The position numbers and the translations under genes are program-made. A stretch of DNA of 64,000 bases. Source: UBA10518 sp022837185. Lineage in GTDB: Bacteria > Desulfobacterota > Desulfobulbia > Desulfobulbales > Desulfobulbaceae. The DNA lies in assembly GCA_034007705.1 (NCBI GenBank), contig JAVEQK010000002.1:62001-126000 (forward strand), given 5' to 3'. This document shows, in pieces, positions 26,137 to 34,306 of this stretch (position 1 is its first letter; each line of letters opens with the position of its first letter). The notes beneath the pieces are model-generated. The model was not told the DNA's origin and searched no databases. It saw nothing but the letters and a program-made list of their open reading frames with translations.

Positions 26137-29076
26137 TTACATTTCGATCAACTGGGTAAAAAGGTTTCCCGCCGCCCTGATCTTGTCGCCATTGCCGATC
26201 GTTGCCCGAAACCCCTGACTGGAAAGGTTGTCAAAACAGGGGGCAAAGCCGCGTAATTTTTCAGGGTCGCTTTCCAGGGCCTGCTGAATAATATGTTGCT
26301 TAAGTTCTATAGTTATTCCGGATAGATATTCGTTCCTTGCCGTTGCTCCGCGGGCAGCCGGTGCCAGGTGCGGATCCAGGGAGCCGTAGGTGCCGATGAT
26401 GAGCTGCTCCAGGGATTGCGCAGAAAGTTCGAGCCGTTCGATATGATTGCGGAGTTGTTCATAGGTACGATAGGTGCGGAAAATATGGGGGTCACGGTAG
26501 CTGACCAGGGCGATGTTGCCGGTTATATGGTTGAACTGGACGAAACAGCCGTAGGCGCCGCCCATCTGCCGGACGGTGTTCCACAGGTAATCACGGGATA
26601 TCCAGGTCTTCAGCACCTCGAAACTGCCGTTGTACTGATCCGGAGAGTCAAACAGTTTGCAGCCCAGCACGTTGTACATCACTTCCGAGGAGGTACAGAG
26701 ACCCTGGGCGGGGGCAAAGGTTTGAAAAACAGGTTCGACAGGGGTATAGGGACGATCGCTCAGACTGTCGGTGACGCCGCCGGCCTGGGTTTGAAACCTG
26801 GCGATATCCTCGGCGCTGCCGGTTATCGTGACGATCAGGGCTTGCCGGCACAGCAGGAGAGACCGGAGCCGCTCCAGCCCGGCCAGAAAATCAGACTCGA
26901 GCCGGTCGTAATTGTGCGCCAGCTCCTTGAGCTGCAGGTAGGCGGTCGCGCCGCTGACATATTCGTTGTACTGCCCGGAAGGACTGAGCTGGGCAAATAC
27001 TCGCGAGGCCGCCAGCGAGTACCCTTCGCTGTGGACGGAGTGTTCGGCCCAGGCAAATTCCCGCAGAACTATTTCCTTGATGCGCCGCCGGTTCTTCAGG
27101 GAAACGCTGGAAAACACTTCTTCAACCAGCTCCAGGGCACGGTCAAGAAAAGAACTGAGCGCTTTTAAATGAAACCAGGCAATGGGCCGGCAGGGTCCAT
27201 GGGGATCATCCCGATGCAAATAGGTGCTGAAGGAATTGTTGAAGCCCCCGGTATACATGCCCAGTTCACGGGCAAATTGAATGTAGTCCTTGGTCTCGGT
27301 GCCGATTTCGGTGATTATGGTTCCGAAGAGGTCCAGCCAGGGAAGGAGGCCGACCGGCACCATTGAACAGTCGAAGCCGAAATCCAGGTAGACGATGGCA
27401 TTGGTGGGCAGTTCGTTGACCAGCAACAAGGCGGAGCCAAGCTGTTCCGGGCGGACATGGTGATAAGAGGGTTTGGGGTTGAGATCGCCGATTTTGAGCC
27501 TGGGCAGCAGGTTGAGTGTTTCAGGGGCATTGGGGCGGTTCTGCAGCTCGCTGAGCTGGTTGGTCCGGAACACGAGCTGCTCCTTTTCATCCGGGGCGAG
27601 ACTGTCCTCATAGGCGGAAAGCCGCTGCTTCTCCTCCAGGATGGCGGCGGCCTGTTTTTCCGGGTCTGGCCGGAGGATGATCTCGACGGTGGAGGGGTTG
27701 TCCAGGAGATGGGCCGAAATCAGCTGCTCAAAATAACCTTGGTCAAGGGCCAGGGAACGGATTTTCCGCAATAATTTTTCAAAACGGAGGGCGTCGAAGG
27801 GGTCCATGTCGTGTTTTATCGCGGGCAGGGCCTTGCTGATCAGGTCGAGTCCCCGCTGCGCCTTGGTCAACTCTTCCCGCATGCCGAATTCGAACTTGTT
27901 CAGCTCCGAAAGAATGAGGTCGCGGCCCAGGCCCTCGGCAACGACCCGGGCGAGGGTCTCGGCGTACACCTCTCTGAAGCGCTCACGGTGGTGCGGTTCA
28001 CTGCCGATGAGGTACGTCATCATAATGGAGGTGGGACAGGTGTTGGCGAGGAAAATGCCGCCGAAGTCTTTGCACAGGCCCGCCTCGAGAACGGCTTTTT
28101 TCAAGGGCGAGGCATCGGAATTGTAGAGAATCTGGGCAATGATCTGAAAGGCGGTATTGCGCTGCCGGTCAAAGATGTCGCCGACGGCCGAACTGACGGC
28201 GAGAAAAGTCTTGCCGGCCAGCCCGGTGCCTTTTTGCACGCCATAGGTGTCCTCGATGAGGCAGGGTTGCCTGATCAGGCTGCCGTCGTTGATCCGGGGC
28301 CTGGGAACCGGCTCATCGACGGCGGCAAGGAAACGGTCCTGGACAAAAGCAAGTTCCTCGGCCAGATCGGCGTCTCCATAAAAAAAGAACGTCGCGTTGG
28401 AGGGATGGTAAAAACGGCGATGGAAAGCGACAAACTGTTCGTAGGTTAAATCGGGAATCCGCCGGGGATCGCCGCCTGATTCATGGGCGTAGGTGGAGCC
28501 GGGCATCAGGCCGCTGAAGGTGTGGTGAAATATCGCCCGGATCGGATCGGAAAACGCTCCTTTCATTTCATTGAACACCACTCCCTGGTATTCGATGGGT
28601 TGATCAGGGCTTTCCTTGTGATAGTGCCATCCTTCCTGCTCAAAGGTCGCGGGGAGCAGCAGGGGCTGAAAAACCACGTCGCAGTACACGTCCATGATGT
28701 TGAAATATTCCTGGAGGTTGCGGGTGGCAAAGGGATAGAAGGTCGTGTCCGAGCCGGTCATGGCGTTGAGGAAGGTCATGATCCCCCCTTTATGGATCTC
28801 GCCGAATACGTCCTTGACCGGGTATTTTTTTGATCCCATCAGCACGCAATGTTCGAGAATATGGGCAACCCCGGTTGAATCTTCGGGCAGGGTCTGGAAC
28901 GCGACGCAGAAGGTCTTGTTGGGATCGCTGTTTTTGATCGCCAGCACAGGGGCGCCGAGCTTTTCGTGGGTGAAAAGCAGGACGGTTGAATCAATTTCAG
29001 CAATCTTTTCAATGCGTTGCAGAAGAAAACCGCTGTAGGTCGAACCGATGTGAAAGTCTGTCATGTGCTTACCCAT
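26137..29076 (-). CDS. M16C insulinase-family metalloprotease (presequence protease PreP/Cym1-like)
   Basis: 979-residue zinc peptidase, the full length of PreP-type enzymes. The inverted zinc motif HxxEH is HILEH (72-76), followed by GSKKYPVKDVFGEIHKGG and LNAMTGSDTTFYPFATRN, typical of M16C. The second half retains the inactive M16 fold and the conserved C-terminal R/Y region (RQMGGAYGCF). These enzymes degrade short unstructured peptides. No signal peptide is seen, so a cytosolic role is likely. An alternative ATG lies four codons downstream. It follows dtd by 7 nt. Confidence 0.92.
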   Translation of the reverse strand: MGKHMTDFHIGSTYSGFLLQRIEKIAEIDSTVLLFTHEKLGAPVLAIKNSDPNKTFCVAFQTLPEDSTGVAHILEHCVLMGSKKYPVKDVFGEIHKGGIMTFLNAMTGSDTTFYPFATRNLQEYFNIMDVYCDVVFQPLLLPATFEQEGWHYHKESPDQPIEYQGVVFNEMKGAFSDPIRAIFHHTFSGLMPGSTYAHESGGDPRRIPDLTYEQFVAFHRRFYHPSNATFFFYGDADLAEELAFVQDRFLAAVDEPVPRPRINDGSLIRQPCLIEDTYGVQKGTGLAGKTFLAVSSAVGDIFDRQRNTAFQIIAQILYNSDASPLKKAVLEAGLCKDFGGIFLANTCPTSIMMTYLIGSEPHHRERFREVYAETLARVVAEGLGRDLILSELNKFEFGMREELTKAQRGLDLISKALPAIKHDMDPFDALRFEKLLRKIRSLALDQGYFEQLISAHLLDNPSTVEIILRPDPEKQAAAILEEKQRLSAYEDSLAPDEKEQLVFRTNQLSELQNRPNAPETLNLLPRLKIGDLNPKPSYHHVRPEQLGSALLLVNELPTNAIVYLDFGFDCSMVPVGLLPWLDLFGTIITEIGTETKDYIQFARELGMYTGGFNNSFSTYLHRDDPHGPCRPIAWFHLKALSSFLDRALELVEEVFSSVSLKNRRRIKEIVLREFAWAEHSVHSEGYSLAASRVFAQLSPSGQYNEYVSGATAYLQLKELAHNYDRLESDFLAGLERLRSLLLCRQALIVTITGSAEDIARFQTQAGGVTDSLSDRPYTPVEPVFQTFAPAQGLCTSSEVMYNVLGCKLFDSPDQYNGSFEVLKTWISRDYLWNTVRQMGGAYGCFVQFNHITGNIALVSYRDPHIFRTYRTYEQLRNHIERLELSAQSLEQLIIGTYGSLDPHLAPAARGATARNEYLSGITIELKQHIIQQALESDPEKLRGFAPCFDNLSSQGFRATIGNGDKIRAAGNLFTQLIEM

Positions 29077-29083
29077 AGAGGAA

Positions 29084-29533
29084 TTAAAGGTTGTCCCGCG
29101 AGTCCAGTATGACGGTGACCGGTCCGTTGTTCACCAGACGGACATCCATGCGGGCCTGGAATTCTCCTGTGGCCGTCCGGATACCATGGCGGCCGACCGC
29201 TTCGATCAAGAGCTGGTAGAGTGAACTGGCCGCCTCCGGCGTCGCCGCGGCGGCCCACGATGGCCTTCGGCCTTTGCGGCAGTCAGCCAGCAGGGTAAAC
29301 TGGGAAACAATCAGCATTTCCCCTTGTGTATCAAGCAGCGAAAGGTTCATGCGGCCGCCGCCGTCATCGAAAATTCTGAGATGGACCAGTTTGTCGGCCA
29401 TCCATTGCGCGTCACCGGGGTCGTCATCGCGATGGACGCCCAGGAGGACCACCAACCCGTGGCCGATGGCGCCGGAGACGCGGCCGTTGATGCTGACCTC
29501 CGCCCCGCTCACCCGTTGAACGACCGCTCGCAT
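29084..29533 (-). CDS. dtd: D-aminoacyl-tRNA deacylase
   Basis: Removes D-amino acids (and glycine from tRNA-Ala) to protect translation. 149 residues, normal size. Motifs are MRAVVQRVSGAEVSING at the start, the active-site segment SQFTLLADCRKGRRPSW and the cross-subunit motif VNNGPVTVILDS. It is followed closely by the PreP-type protease gene, and lies about 200 nt from rsmE upstream in the same direction. Confidence 0.96.
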   Translation of the reverse strand: MRAVVQRVSGAEVSINGRVSGAIGHGLVVLLGVHRDDDPGDAQWMADKLVHLRIFDDGGGRMNLSLLDTQGEMLIVSQFTLLADCRKGRRPSWAAAATPEAASSLYQLLIEAVGRHGIRTATGEFQARMDVRLVNNGPVTVILDSRDNL

Positions 29534-29729
29534 GGATTCGCTGCCAATATGATAGAATGTATAGCCGGGTGCAGCCGACCGCCGTCTCCGGGAGGGGGCC
29601 GGCGGCCGCTGTCGTCCGTTGCCGGACCTCGTTGCGTTGTTTGAAAAACAGGTCTAATGTAGCATGTCCGGAAAAGGATTACAAAAGATGAATTGACCGG
29701 CGGGCCGGAAAAGAGGGAAGAGCTTCGGG

Positions 29730-30461
29730 TCAGGGCGGCGGCGGTGCAAGGGCGCCGGCGAGATACTGGACAATGGCCACGGCGGCCATCGAGGCCGTTT
29801 CCGCCCGTAAAACATTACCGCCCAGGGAAACGGTCAGAAACCCGAACTGCCGGGCCAGGTCAACCTCCTCAGGATGAAAACCCCCTTCCGGTCCCAGCAG
29901 GAGCCAGGTCGAGCCGGCCGGTGAAACATGCTCAGGGTTAAGGGCTGCAGTTCTTTCGCCTTCCCAGAACATGATTTTCGCGGCATCGCCGGCCACGGCA
30001 AGGGAACGGAAATCGAGGGGTTCGGCGATCAGCATGGGGCAGGGCCGCCGGCTCTGCTTGCACGCCTCCAGCATGATCCGGTGCCAGCGGTCAAGCTGTC
30101 TTTGATGGTGACCGCGGACTTCGCTGTACCGTGTTCTGAGGGGCTGGAGCATGTGGACCCCCATTTCCGTTGCCTTCTGGATGACAAGGTCCATTTTTTT
30201 TTCTCTGAGAAGGCTTTGGACCAGGATGATTTTGGCGGCCGAAGGGGGCGGCGCGTCACTGCGTGAAAGAATGCGGACCCTGACCCCATGGCGGGCGACG
30301 GCTTCAATTCTCCCGCCATAGACGAATCCGGTGCCGTCGAACAGTTCGATGGCGGAGCCCGGTTCAAGACGCAGGACGCTGGTTATGTGGTGCGATTCAA
30401 CTCCGGAGAGGGTGGCAATGCCGCTTCGGATCGATTGCGGATCAATGAAGAAACGGCGCAT
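29730..30461 (-). CDS. rsmE: 16S rRNA (uracil(1498)-N(3))-methyltransferase
   Basis: SPOUT-family methyltransferase acting on U1498 of 16S rRNA. 243 residues. An N-terminal PUA-like RNA-binding region (RRFFIDPQSIRSGIATLSGVESHHITSVLRLEPGSAIELFDG) precedes the knotted SAM domain, with KATEMGVHMLQPLRTRYSE and the cofactor motif LLLGPEGGFHPEEVDLARQFGF, SLGGNVLRAETA. All expected motifs are intact. A promoter candidate lies about 90 bases upstream. Confidence 0.96.
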   Translation of the reverse strand: MRRFFIDPQSIRSGIATLSGVESHHITSVLRLEPGSAIELFDGTGFVYGGRIEAVARHGVRVRILSRSDAPPPSAAKIILVQSLLREKKMDLVIQKATEMGVHMLQPLRTRYSEVRGHHQRQLDRWHRIMLEACKQSRRPCPMLIAEPLDFRSLAVAGDAAKIMFWEGERTAALNPEHVSPAGSTWLLLGPEGGFHPEEVDLARQFGFLTVSLGGNVLRAETASMAAVAIVQYLAGALAPPPP

Positions 30462-30546
30462 GGATCATCGGCAGGTTCAAAAAAGATGCGTCTCGATTTT
30501 TCCAGGCAGCAGGTCGGCAGCCGGTGTGCAGGCCGGCGGCACAAGA

Positions 30547-30575
30547 ATAATACGGCAACAGGGCCAATGATGCAA
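30547..30575 (-). promoter_or_regulatory. Promoter candidate for rsmE
   Basis: Minus strand: TTGCAT (30570-30575), 17-base spacer, TATTAT (30547-30552). Predicted start near 30540, about 80 bases before rsmE. Confidence 0.5.
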
Positions 30576-30662
30576 TAACTCTCTGCCGAGCCGCTGATTG
30601 TTCGGGGCGCAGGACAGCAGAGAACCTGGGTATTCATCGGTGGGCAAGGGATGCTGACCGGC

Positions 30663-30689
30663 AAAAAAAAGCCCCCTGAGTTTCGGGGG
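30663..30689 (-). terminator. Rho-independent terminator of the double-Sec gene
   Basis: Minus strand: CCCCC (30685-30689) pairs with GGGGG (30672-30676) and is followed by eight T residues (A-run at 30663-30670). It lies about 75 nt after the TAA of the selenoprotein gene. Confidence 0.85.
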
Positions 30690-30705
30690 TGGAGACTGCG
30701 TGGGA

Positions 30706-30737
30706 AGAGAGCCGGTATCGCGGGATACCGGCTCTCT
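30706..30737 (-). other. Perfect hairpin in the 3-prime UTR of the double-Sec gene
   Basis: AGAGAGCCGGTATC and GATACCGGCTCTCT form a perfect 14-bp stem with a four-base loop. It lies between the SECIS-like hairpin after the last TGA and the terminator. There is no T-run on either side, so it is likely an RNA stability or processing element. Confidence 0.7.
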
Positions 30738-30746
30738 CATTCCATG

Positions 30747-30763
30747 TCGTGCGGACCGCACGA
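30747..30763 (-). promoter_or_regulatory. SECIS-like hairpin 2 (for Sec101)
   Basis: Minus strand TCGTGC-GGTCC-GCACGA, a 6-bp stem with GGTC in the loop. It begins 15 bases after the second TGA (30779-30781), just past the TAA stop. The GGU(C)-containing apical loop is the SelB contact in known bacterial SECIS elements. Confidence 0.75.
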
Positions 30764-31081
30764 TTACTTGGAACCGCCTCAGCCACTGCCTCCGGCGGGT
30801 TTTTCCATCTTCATTTCTTCCTTGACGGCTTCACCGGCCTCTTCGGCCTTCTTTGCGGCTTCCTCTACGGTTTCCTCGACCGCTTCAGCAGCCTCCTCGG
30901 TCTTTTCCTCTGCTACGTCGGCTGCCTGCTCAACGGCTTTTTCAGCACTACCTGTGCTGGGCTTGCTGCCTCAAGCGCTGCCGCCGGCGGCATGCGCGGC
31001 GGGCATGGTCATGCTGCCGGAGCTCACCAATGCAGCGACTCCGAGTCCGGCGAGGAGTTTTTTCAGGTCCTTGCTGTCCAT
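30764..31081 (-). CDS. Small selenoprotein with two predicted selenocysteines (SbtA-like)
   Basis: 105 residues if TGA at 30971-30973 and at 30779-30781 are read as selenocysteine, ending at TAA. The start ATG at 31081 has a strong GGAGG site. Residues 1-31 resemble a Sec signal peptide or RiPP leader (MDSKDLKKLLAGLGVAALVSS, then PAAHA). Next come GGSA-Sec37-GSK, a long Ala/Glu/Lys-rich helical stretch (about 45-92), and the C-terminus GGSG-Sec101-GGSK. Both Sec sites share a Gly-Ser-x-Sec-Gly context and each is followed by a SECIS-like hairpin. From memory it resembles the selenobiotic (SbtA) precursor family of Geobacter and relatives. No radical-SAM maturase or sel gene is adjacent. It is divergent from hsp20. 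Confidence 0.82.
30943..30959 (-). promoter_or_regulatory. SECIS-like hairpin 1 (for Sec37)
   Basis: Minus strand CAGCAC-AGGTA-GTGCTG, a perfect 6-bp stem with an AGGU loop. The loop begins 17 bases after the TGA, the same spacing and AGGU loop start as I recall for the E. coli fdhF element. It lies inside the coding sequence. Confidence 0.82.
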
Positions 31082-31152
31082 CCTTTTTCCTCCATGTTGA
31101 ATTGTCGGGTCATATAGGGAAACAACATGACAAACACCTGTATAATAATCTT

Positions 31153-31182
31153 ATTCTATGTAACTTGGCAAGGTGAAGTCAA
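31153..31182 (-). promoter_or_regulatory. Promoter of the double-Sec gene
   Basis: Minus strand: TTGACT (31177-31182), 18-base spacer, TAGAAT (31153-31158). Predicted start near 31147, giving a leader of about 65 nt. Confidence 0.65.
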
Positions 31183-31259
31183 GGGAAAGGATGGGATTGA
31201 GGCGGCATATTCTGGCCGTGAAACCGCGAGCAGCGTCTGCTCCGGTACCGGCGCCCTGT

Positions 31260-31287
31260 TTGACTTTTTTGCCGGGTGGAATACAAT
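31260..31287 (+). promoter_or_regulatory. Promoter candidate of hsp20
   Basis: TTGACT (31260-31265), 16-base spacer, TACAAT (31282-31287). Housekeeping type. No heat-shock sigma32 consensus or CIRCE element was seen. Confidence 0.55.
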
Positions 31288-31349
31288 TCATTTAATGGGG
31301 TAATTGCATTTTGGTCTCAACGATGGAACTCAATGAAGGGAGGGGTGTC

Positions 31350-31829
31350 ATGGCGAAAAAGAAGGACAAAGCGGAGCTTGTCACCAAGGAGGAAACACGG
31401 CCGGATACCTATTTTGACGAGATGGAGCGGCAGTTCGAGCGATTTTTTCGCCAACCCTTTTCCTTTATGCCGTCCATGTTGCTGCGTGATTTTCCCAGGG
31501 CCGCGGAACTCACCCCCTCCGTCGATATTTTCGAGGAAGGAGGAGAATTGGTGGTGAAGGCTGATCTACCGGGCATTGCCAAGGAAGATCTCAACGTTTC
31601 CATCACCGAAAACACCCTGACCATCACCGGTGAAAAAAAGAAGGAAGAAAAGATCGAAAAGAAAGATTATCACCGGTTTGAGAGGTCGTACGGCTCATTC
31701 AGCCGGAGCTTCCGACTGCCGGACAACGTCAGCGCCGACAAGTCCAAGGCGTCCTTCAAGGACGGGGTACTGGAGATCAGGGTGCCAAAGACCAGGGAGA
31801 GCAAACAGAAGAAGATCACTATCACCTGA
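31350..31829 (+). CDS. Hsp20/alpha-crystallin small heat shock protein
   Basis: ATP-independent holdase, 159 residues. The alpha-crystallin domain spans about 50-150, with VDIFEEGGELVVKADLPGIAKEDLNVSITENTLTITGEKK, RSYGSFSRSFRLPDNV and the A-x-x-x-n-GVL signature KASFKDGVLEIRVPK. The N-terminal arm contains the FERFFRQPFSF aromatic patch. The start at 31350 is chosen for GGGAGGGG upstream; a TTG further upstream is less likely. It is transcribed divergently from the double-Sec gene and convergently with recA. Confidence 0.95.
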   Translation: MAKKKDKAELVTKEETRPDTYFDEMERQFERFFRQPFSFMPSMLLRDFPRAAELTPSVDIFEEGGELVVKADLPGIAKEDLNVSITENTLTITGEKKKEEKIEKKDYHRFERSYGSFSRSFRLPDNVSADKSKASFKDGVLEIRVPKTRESKQKKITIT

Positions 31830-31860
31830 AGCTCTGCGCTGACACTGGTACTGCCCTCGG

Positions 31861-31899
31861 GGCCCCGTCATTGCCGGATGGCCGGGGCCATGTCTTTTC
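31861..31899 (+). terminator. Terminator candidate of hsp20
   Basis: GGCCCCG (31861-31867) pairs with CGGGGCC (31883-31889). An imperfect T tract (TGTCTTTTCT) follows, so efficiency is uncertain. It may also act on the convergent recA transcript. Confidence 0.4.
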
Positions 31900-31955
31900 T
31901 TGCTGCCGGCCGCGTTCGGAGGTGCCCGGGAAGGGGAGGGGTCCCCTTTGTCCGC

Positions 31956-33008
31956 TCAGTCGCTGCCCTTTTCGGCCGGGGGCATGACAGCGTCCTCTTC
32001 CCCCAGCCCGTAGGCGGCGCGGACCTTGTTTTCAATGTCCCCCATCATCTCGGGATGCTCCTTGAGAAAGGCCTTGGCGTTCTCCCGGCCCTGGCCGATG
32101 CGCTCGTCCTGGTAGGCGTACCAGGCGCCGCTTTTGTCGATGATCCCCATTTCGACGCCCAGATCGAGCAGATCGCCGGTTCTGGAAATGCCTTCACCGT
32201 AGATGATGTCGAATTCGGCGGTCTTGAAGGGCGGCGCCACCTTGTTCTTGACGACCTTAACCTTGGTCCGGTTGCCGATGGATTCCTGACCGTCCTTGAT
32301 CTGGCTGACTTTGCGGATGTCGAGACGGATCGAACTGTAGAACTTGAGGGCGTTGCCGCCGGGGGTGGTTTCAGGGTTGCCGAACATCACCCCGATCTTC
32401 ATTCTGATCTGATTGATGAAGATCAGTACGGTGTTGGTCCGCTTGAGCACCCCGGTGAATTTGCGCATGGCATGGGACATCAGCCGGGCCTGGAGCCCGA
32501 CATGCTGGTCCCCGACATTGCCGTCGATCTCGGCCCGCGGCACCAGGGCGGCGACCGAATCGATGACGATGATGTCCACCCCGCCGCTGCGCATCAGGAT
32601 TTCAGCGATCTCCAGGGCCTGCTCGCCGAAATCGGGCTGGGAGATCAGCAGATTATCGGTATCGACCCCGAGTCGCTGGGCATAGGCTGTATCCAGGGCA
32701 TGTTCGGCGTCTATGAACGCCGCGGTGCCGCCGCGGCGCTGCGATTCGGCGATGGCATGCAGCGCCAGGGTCGTTTTGCCCGACGATTCCGGACCGTATA
32801 TTTCCGTCACCCGGCCGCGCGGCAGTCCGCCGACGCCGAGGGCGATATCAAGACTGAGGGCGCCGGTGGAGACAACCGGAATTTTTTCCAGCTCATGCTC
32901 CCCGAGCCGCATGATCGACCCTTTGCCGAACTGCCGCTGAATCTGGGTAATGGCGTTGTCCACGCTTTTGATTCGTCCTGCATCCTTATTTTCAACCGCA
33001 CCTGCCAT
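31956..33008 (-). CDS. recA: Recombinase RecA
   Basis: Strand-exchange protein and SOS coprotease, 350 residues. Walker A is GPESSGKTTLALHA, followed by FIDAEHALD, the L1/L2 loops (NQIRMKIGVMFGNPETTPGGNALKFYSSIRLDIRK) and an acidic C-terminus (GLGEEDAVMPPAEKGSD). The start at 33008 has an ideal GAGGAG site. An upstream in-frame ATG at 33032 overlaps the cinA stop (ATGA) and would add eight residues. The cinA-recA order is common. No LexA operator was recognised, so regulation probably acts through the upstream promoter. Confidence 0.97.
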   Translation of the reverse strand: MAGAVENKDAGRIKSVDNAITQIQRQFGKGSIMRLGEHELEKIPVVSTGALSLDIALGVGGLPRGRVTEIYGPESSGKTTLALHAIAESQRRGGTAAFIDAEHALDTAYAQRLGVDTDNLLISQPDFGEQALEIAEILMRSGGVDIIVIDSVAALVPRAEIDGNVGDQHVGLQARLMSHAMRKFTGVLKRTNTVLIFINQIRMKIGVMFGNPETTPGGNALKFYSSIRLDIRKVSQIKDGQESIGNRTKVKVVKNKVAPPFKTAEFDIIYGEGISRTGDLLDLGVEMGIIDKSGAWYAYQDERIGQGRENAKAFLKEHPEMMGDIENKVRAAYGLGEEDAVMPPAEKGSD

Positions 33009-33028
33009 GCTGTTCTCCTCTATGGGTT

Positions 33029-34255
33029 TCATAATGCCCGCCGCACCAGATCAAGGGCGGTTTGGGCGGAAATTTCCTGGATTTCACGCCGATTGCCGGA
33101 AAAAGTGTACTGCTGGTCCGTGACCGTGCTGCCGATGCACAGTCCGAAAAAGACGGTGCCGACAGGCTTTTTGTCGGTGCCGCCGGATGGTCCGGCGATC
33201 CCGGTCACCCCGATTGCGACCTCGACCCCGGCGCGCCGCTGAATGCCCTCGGCCATGGCCCTGGCAACAGGGGCGCTGACAGCTCCGTGCTCGGCCAGCA
33301 GCGAACTGTCAACGTCCAGCAGTTGTTCTTTGAGAAAATTGCTGTAGGCGACCACGCCGCCGGCGAACCATTGCGAACTGCCGGCTGTTTCGGTGATTTT
33401 GCCGGCCAGGAGTCCGCCGGTGCAGGACTCGGCCACGCCCAGCCACCGGTTCTGTTGCAGCAGCAGACTCCCCACCACCGAGGCCAGGGTCTCCTGGTCG
33501 CAGCCGTACAGAAAACCGCCCAGCAGGGCGGTAATCGTGGAGTCCGCTTCGGCGAACAGGGCATCGGCTTCCCCTGCATCCCGGCCGGTCACGGTCAGAC
33601 TGACATGCACTTCGCTGTCCACGGGATAGTAGCCGATTTTGAGCTGCGGTGTTTTTTCCATATGCCGCAGGTATTCGTTGATCATGTTTTCCCCGAGGCC
33701 GAAGGTGCGGTATACCCGCTGCCGGAAATGATGCCGCTTGTCGGTCGACCAGCCGGCCAGGCAGGGGAGGACATGTTTGACCATCAGCTCTTTCATCTGC
33801 GCCGGGACGCCGGGCAGAAAAAAGATCGGGGTCGCGTCATCCACCAGCAGATAGCCGGCCATTCGCGATTCCGCGTTGAGCACCTCCGCGCCCTGGGGCA
33901 GCCAGGCAAGCTTTTCCAGCAAGGCCTGGTCGCCCGTCCCGCCCCTCAGCCGGGCGCGGATTTTGTTCAGGATCCCCCGGTGCAGGGTGGGCGGTCGGTT
34001 CAGGGCCTTGGACACGGCCTCATTGGTCAGGTCGTCACTGGTGGCTCCGAGCCCGCCGGTGACAATGACAAAATCAGCCCGGCGGATCGCCCTTTTCAGG
34101 GCTTCCCCGATCAGGGCCGGAGTGTCGCCGATGGTATGCATGGCAACGATTTCATGTCCGGCGGCGAAAAGCTGCCTGGCGGCAAAACCGCTGGTGGTGT
34201 TGATGATGCGGCCCGACGTCAGCTCATCGCCGATGGCTATTATTTCACCGATCAT
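33029..34255 (-). CDS. cinA: CinA-like protein (competence/damage-inducible, NMN deamidase domain)
   Basis: 408-residue two-domain protein. The N-terminal MoCF/MoaB-like domain (1-170) has GDELTSGRIINT, VTGGLGATSDDLT and FFLPGVPAQMKELM. The C-terminal CinA domain (about 250-408) has VAESCTGGLLAGKITETAGSS, VAYSNFLKE, AMAEGIQRRAGVEVAIGVTGIAGP and KPVGTVFFGL. Biochemically studied CinA proteins have ADP-ribose pyrophosphatase and nicotinamide mononucleotide deamidase activities, used in pyridine nucleotide salvage. It precedes recA in one transcript. Confidence 0.95.
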   Translation of the reverse strand: MIGEIIAIGDELTSGRIINTTSGFAARQLFAAGHEIVAMHTIGDTPALIGEALKRAIRRADFVIVTGGLGATSDDLTNEAVSKALNRPPTLHRGILNKIRARLRGGTGDQALLEKLAWLPQGAEVLNAESRMAGYLLVDDATPIFFLPGVPAQMKELMVKHVLPCLAGWSTDKRHHFRQRVYRTFGLGENMINEYLRHMEKTPQLKIGYYPVDSEVHVSLTVTGRDAGEADALFAEADSTITALLGGFLYGCDQETLASVVGSLLLQQNRWLGVAESCTGGLLAGKITETAGSSQWFAGGVVAYSNFLKEQLLDVDSSLLAEHGAVSAPVARAMAEGIQRRAGVEVAIGVTGIAGPSGGTDKKPVGTVFFGLCIGSTVTDQQYTFSGNRREIQEISAQTALDLVRRAL

Positions 34256-34306
34256 GTGGTCAAGTAAAAGGAGCGGGGTTGAGGGACGTTTTCCCGGTTC
34301 GTTACT

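Noticed and set aside
30764..31081. Explanation of the two TGA codons as sequencing errors or a pseudogene
   Set aside because: Both TGAs sit in the same Gly-Ser-x-TGA-Gly context, each has a hairpin with a GGU loop at suitable distance, and the frame is otherwise open with biased, protein-like composition.
30651..31117. Plus-strand ORFs opposite the double-Sec gene
   Set aside because: Low-complexity Ser/Phe/Leu products without ribosome sites; the minus strand has promoter, GGAGG, signal-like N-terminus, SECIS hairpins and terminator.
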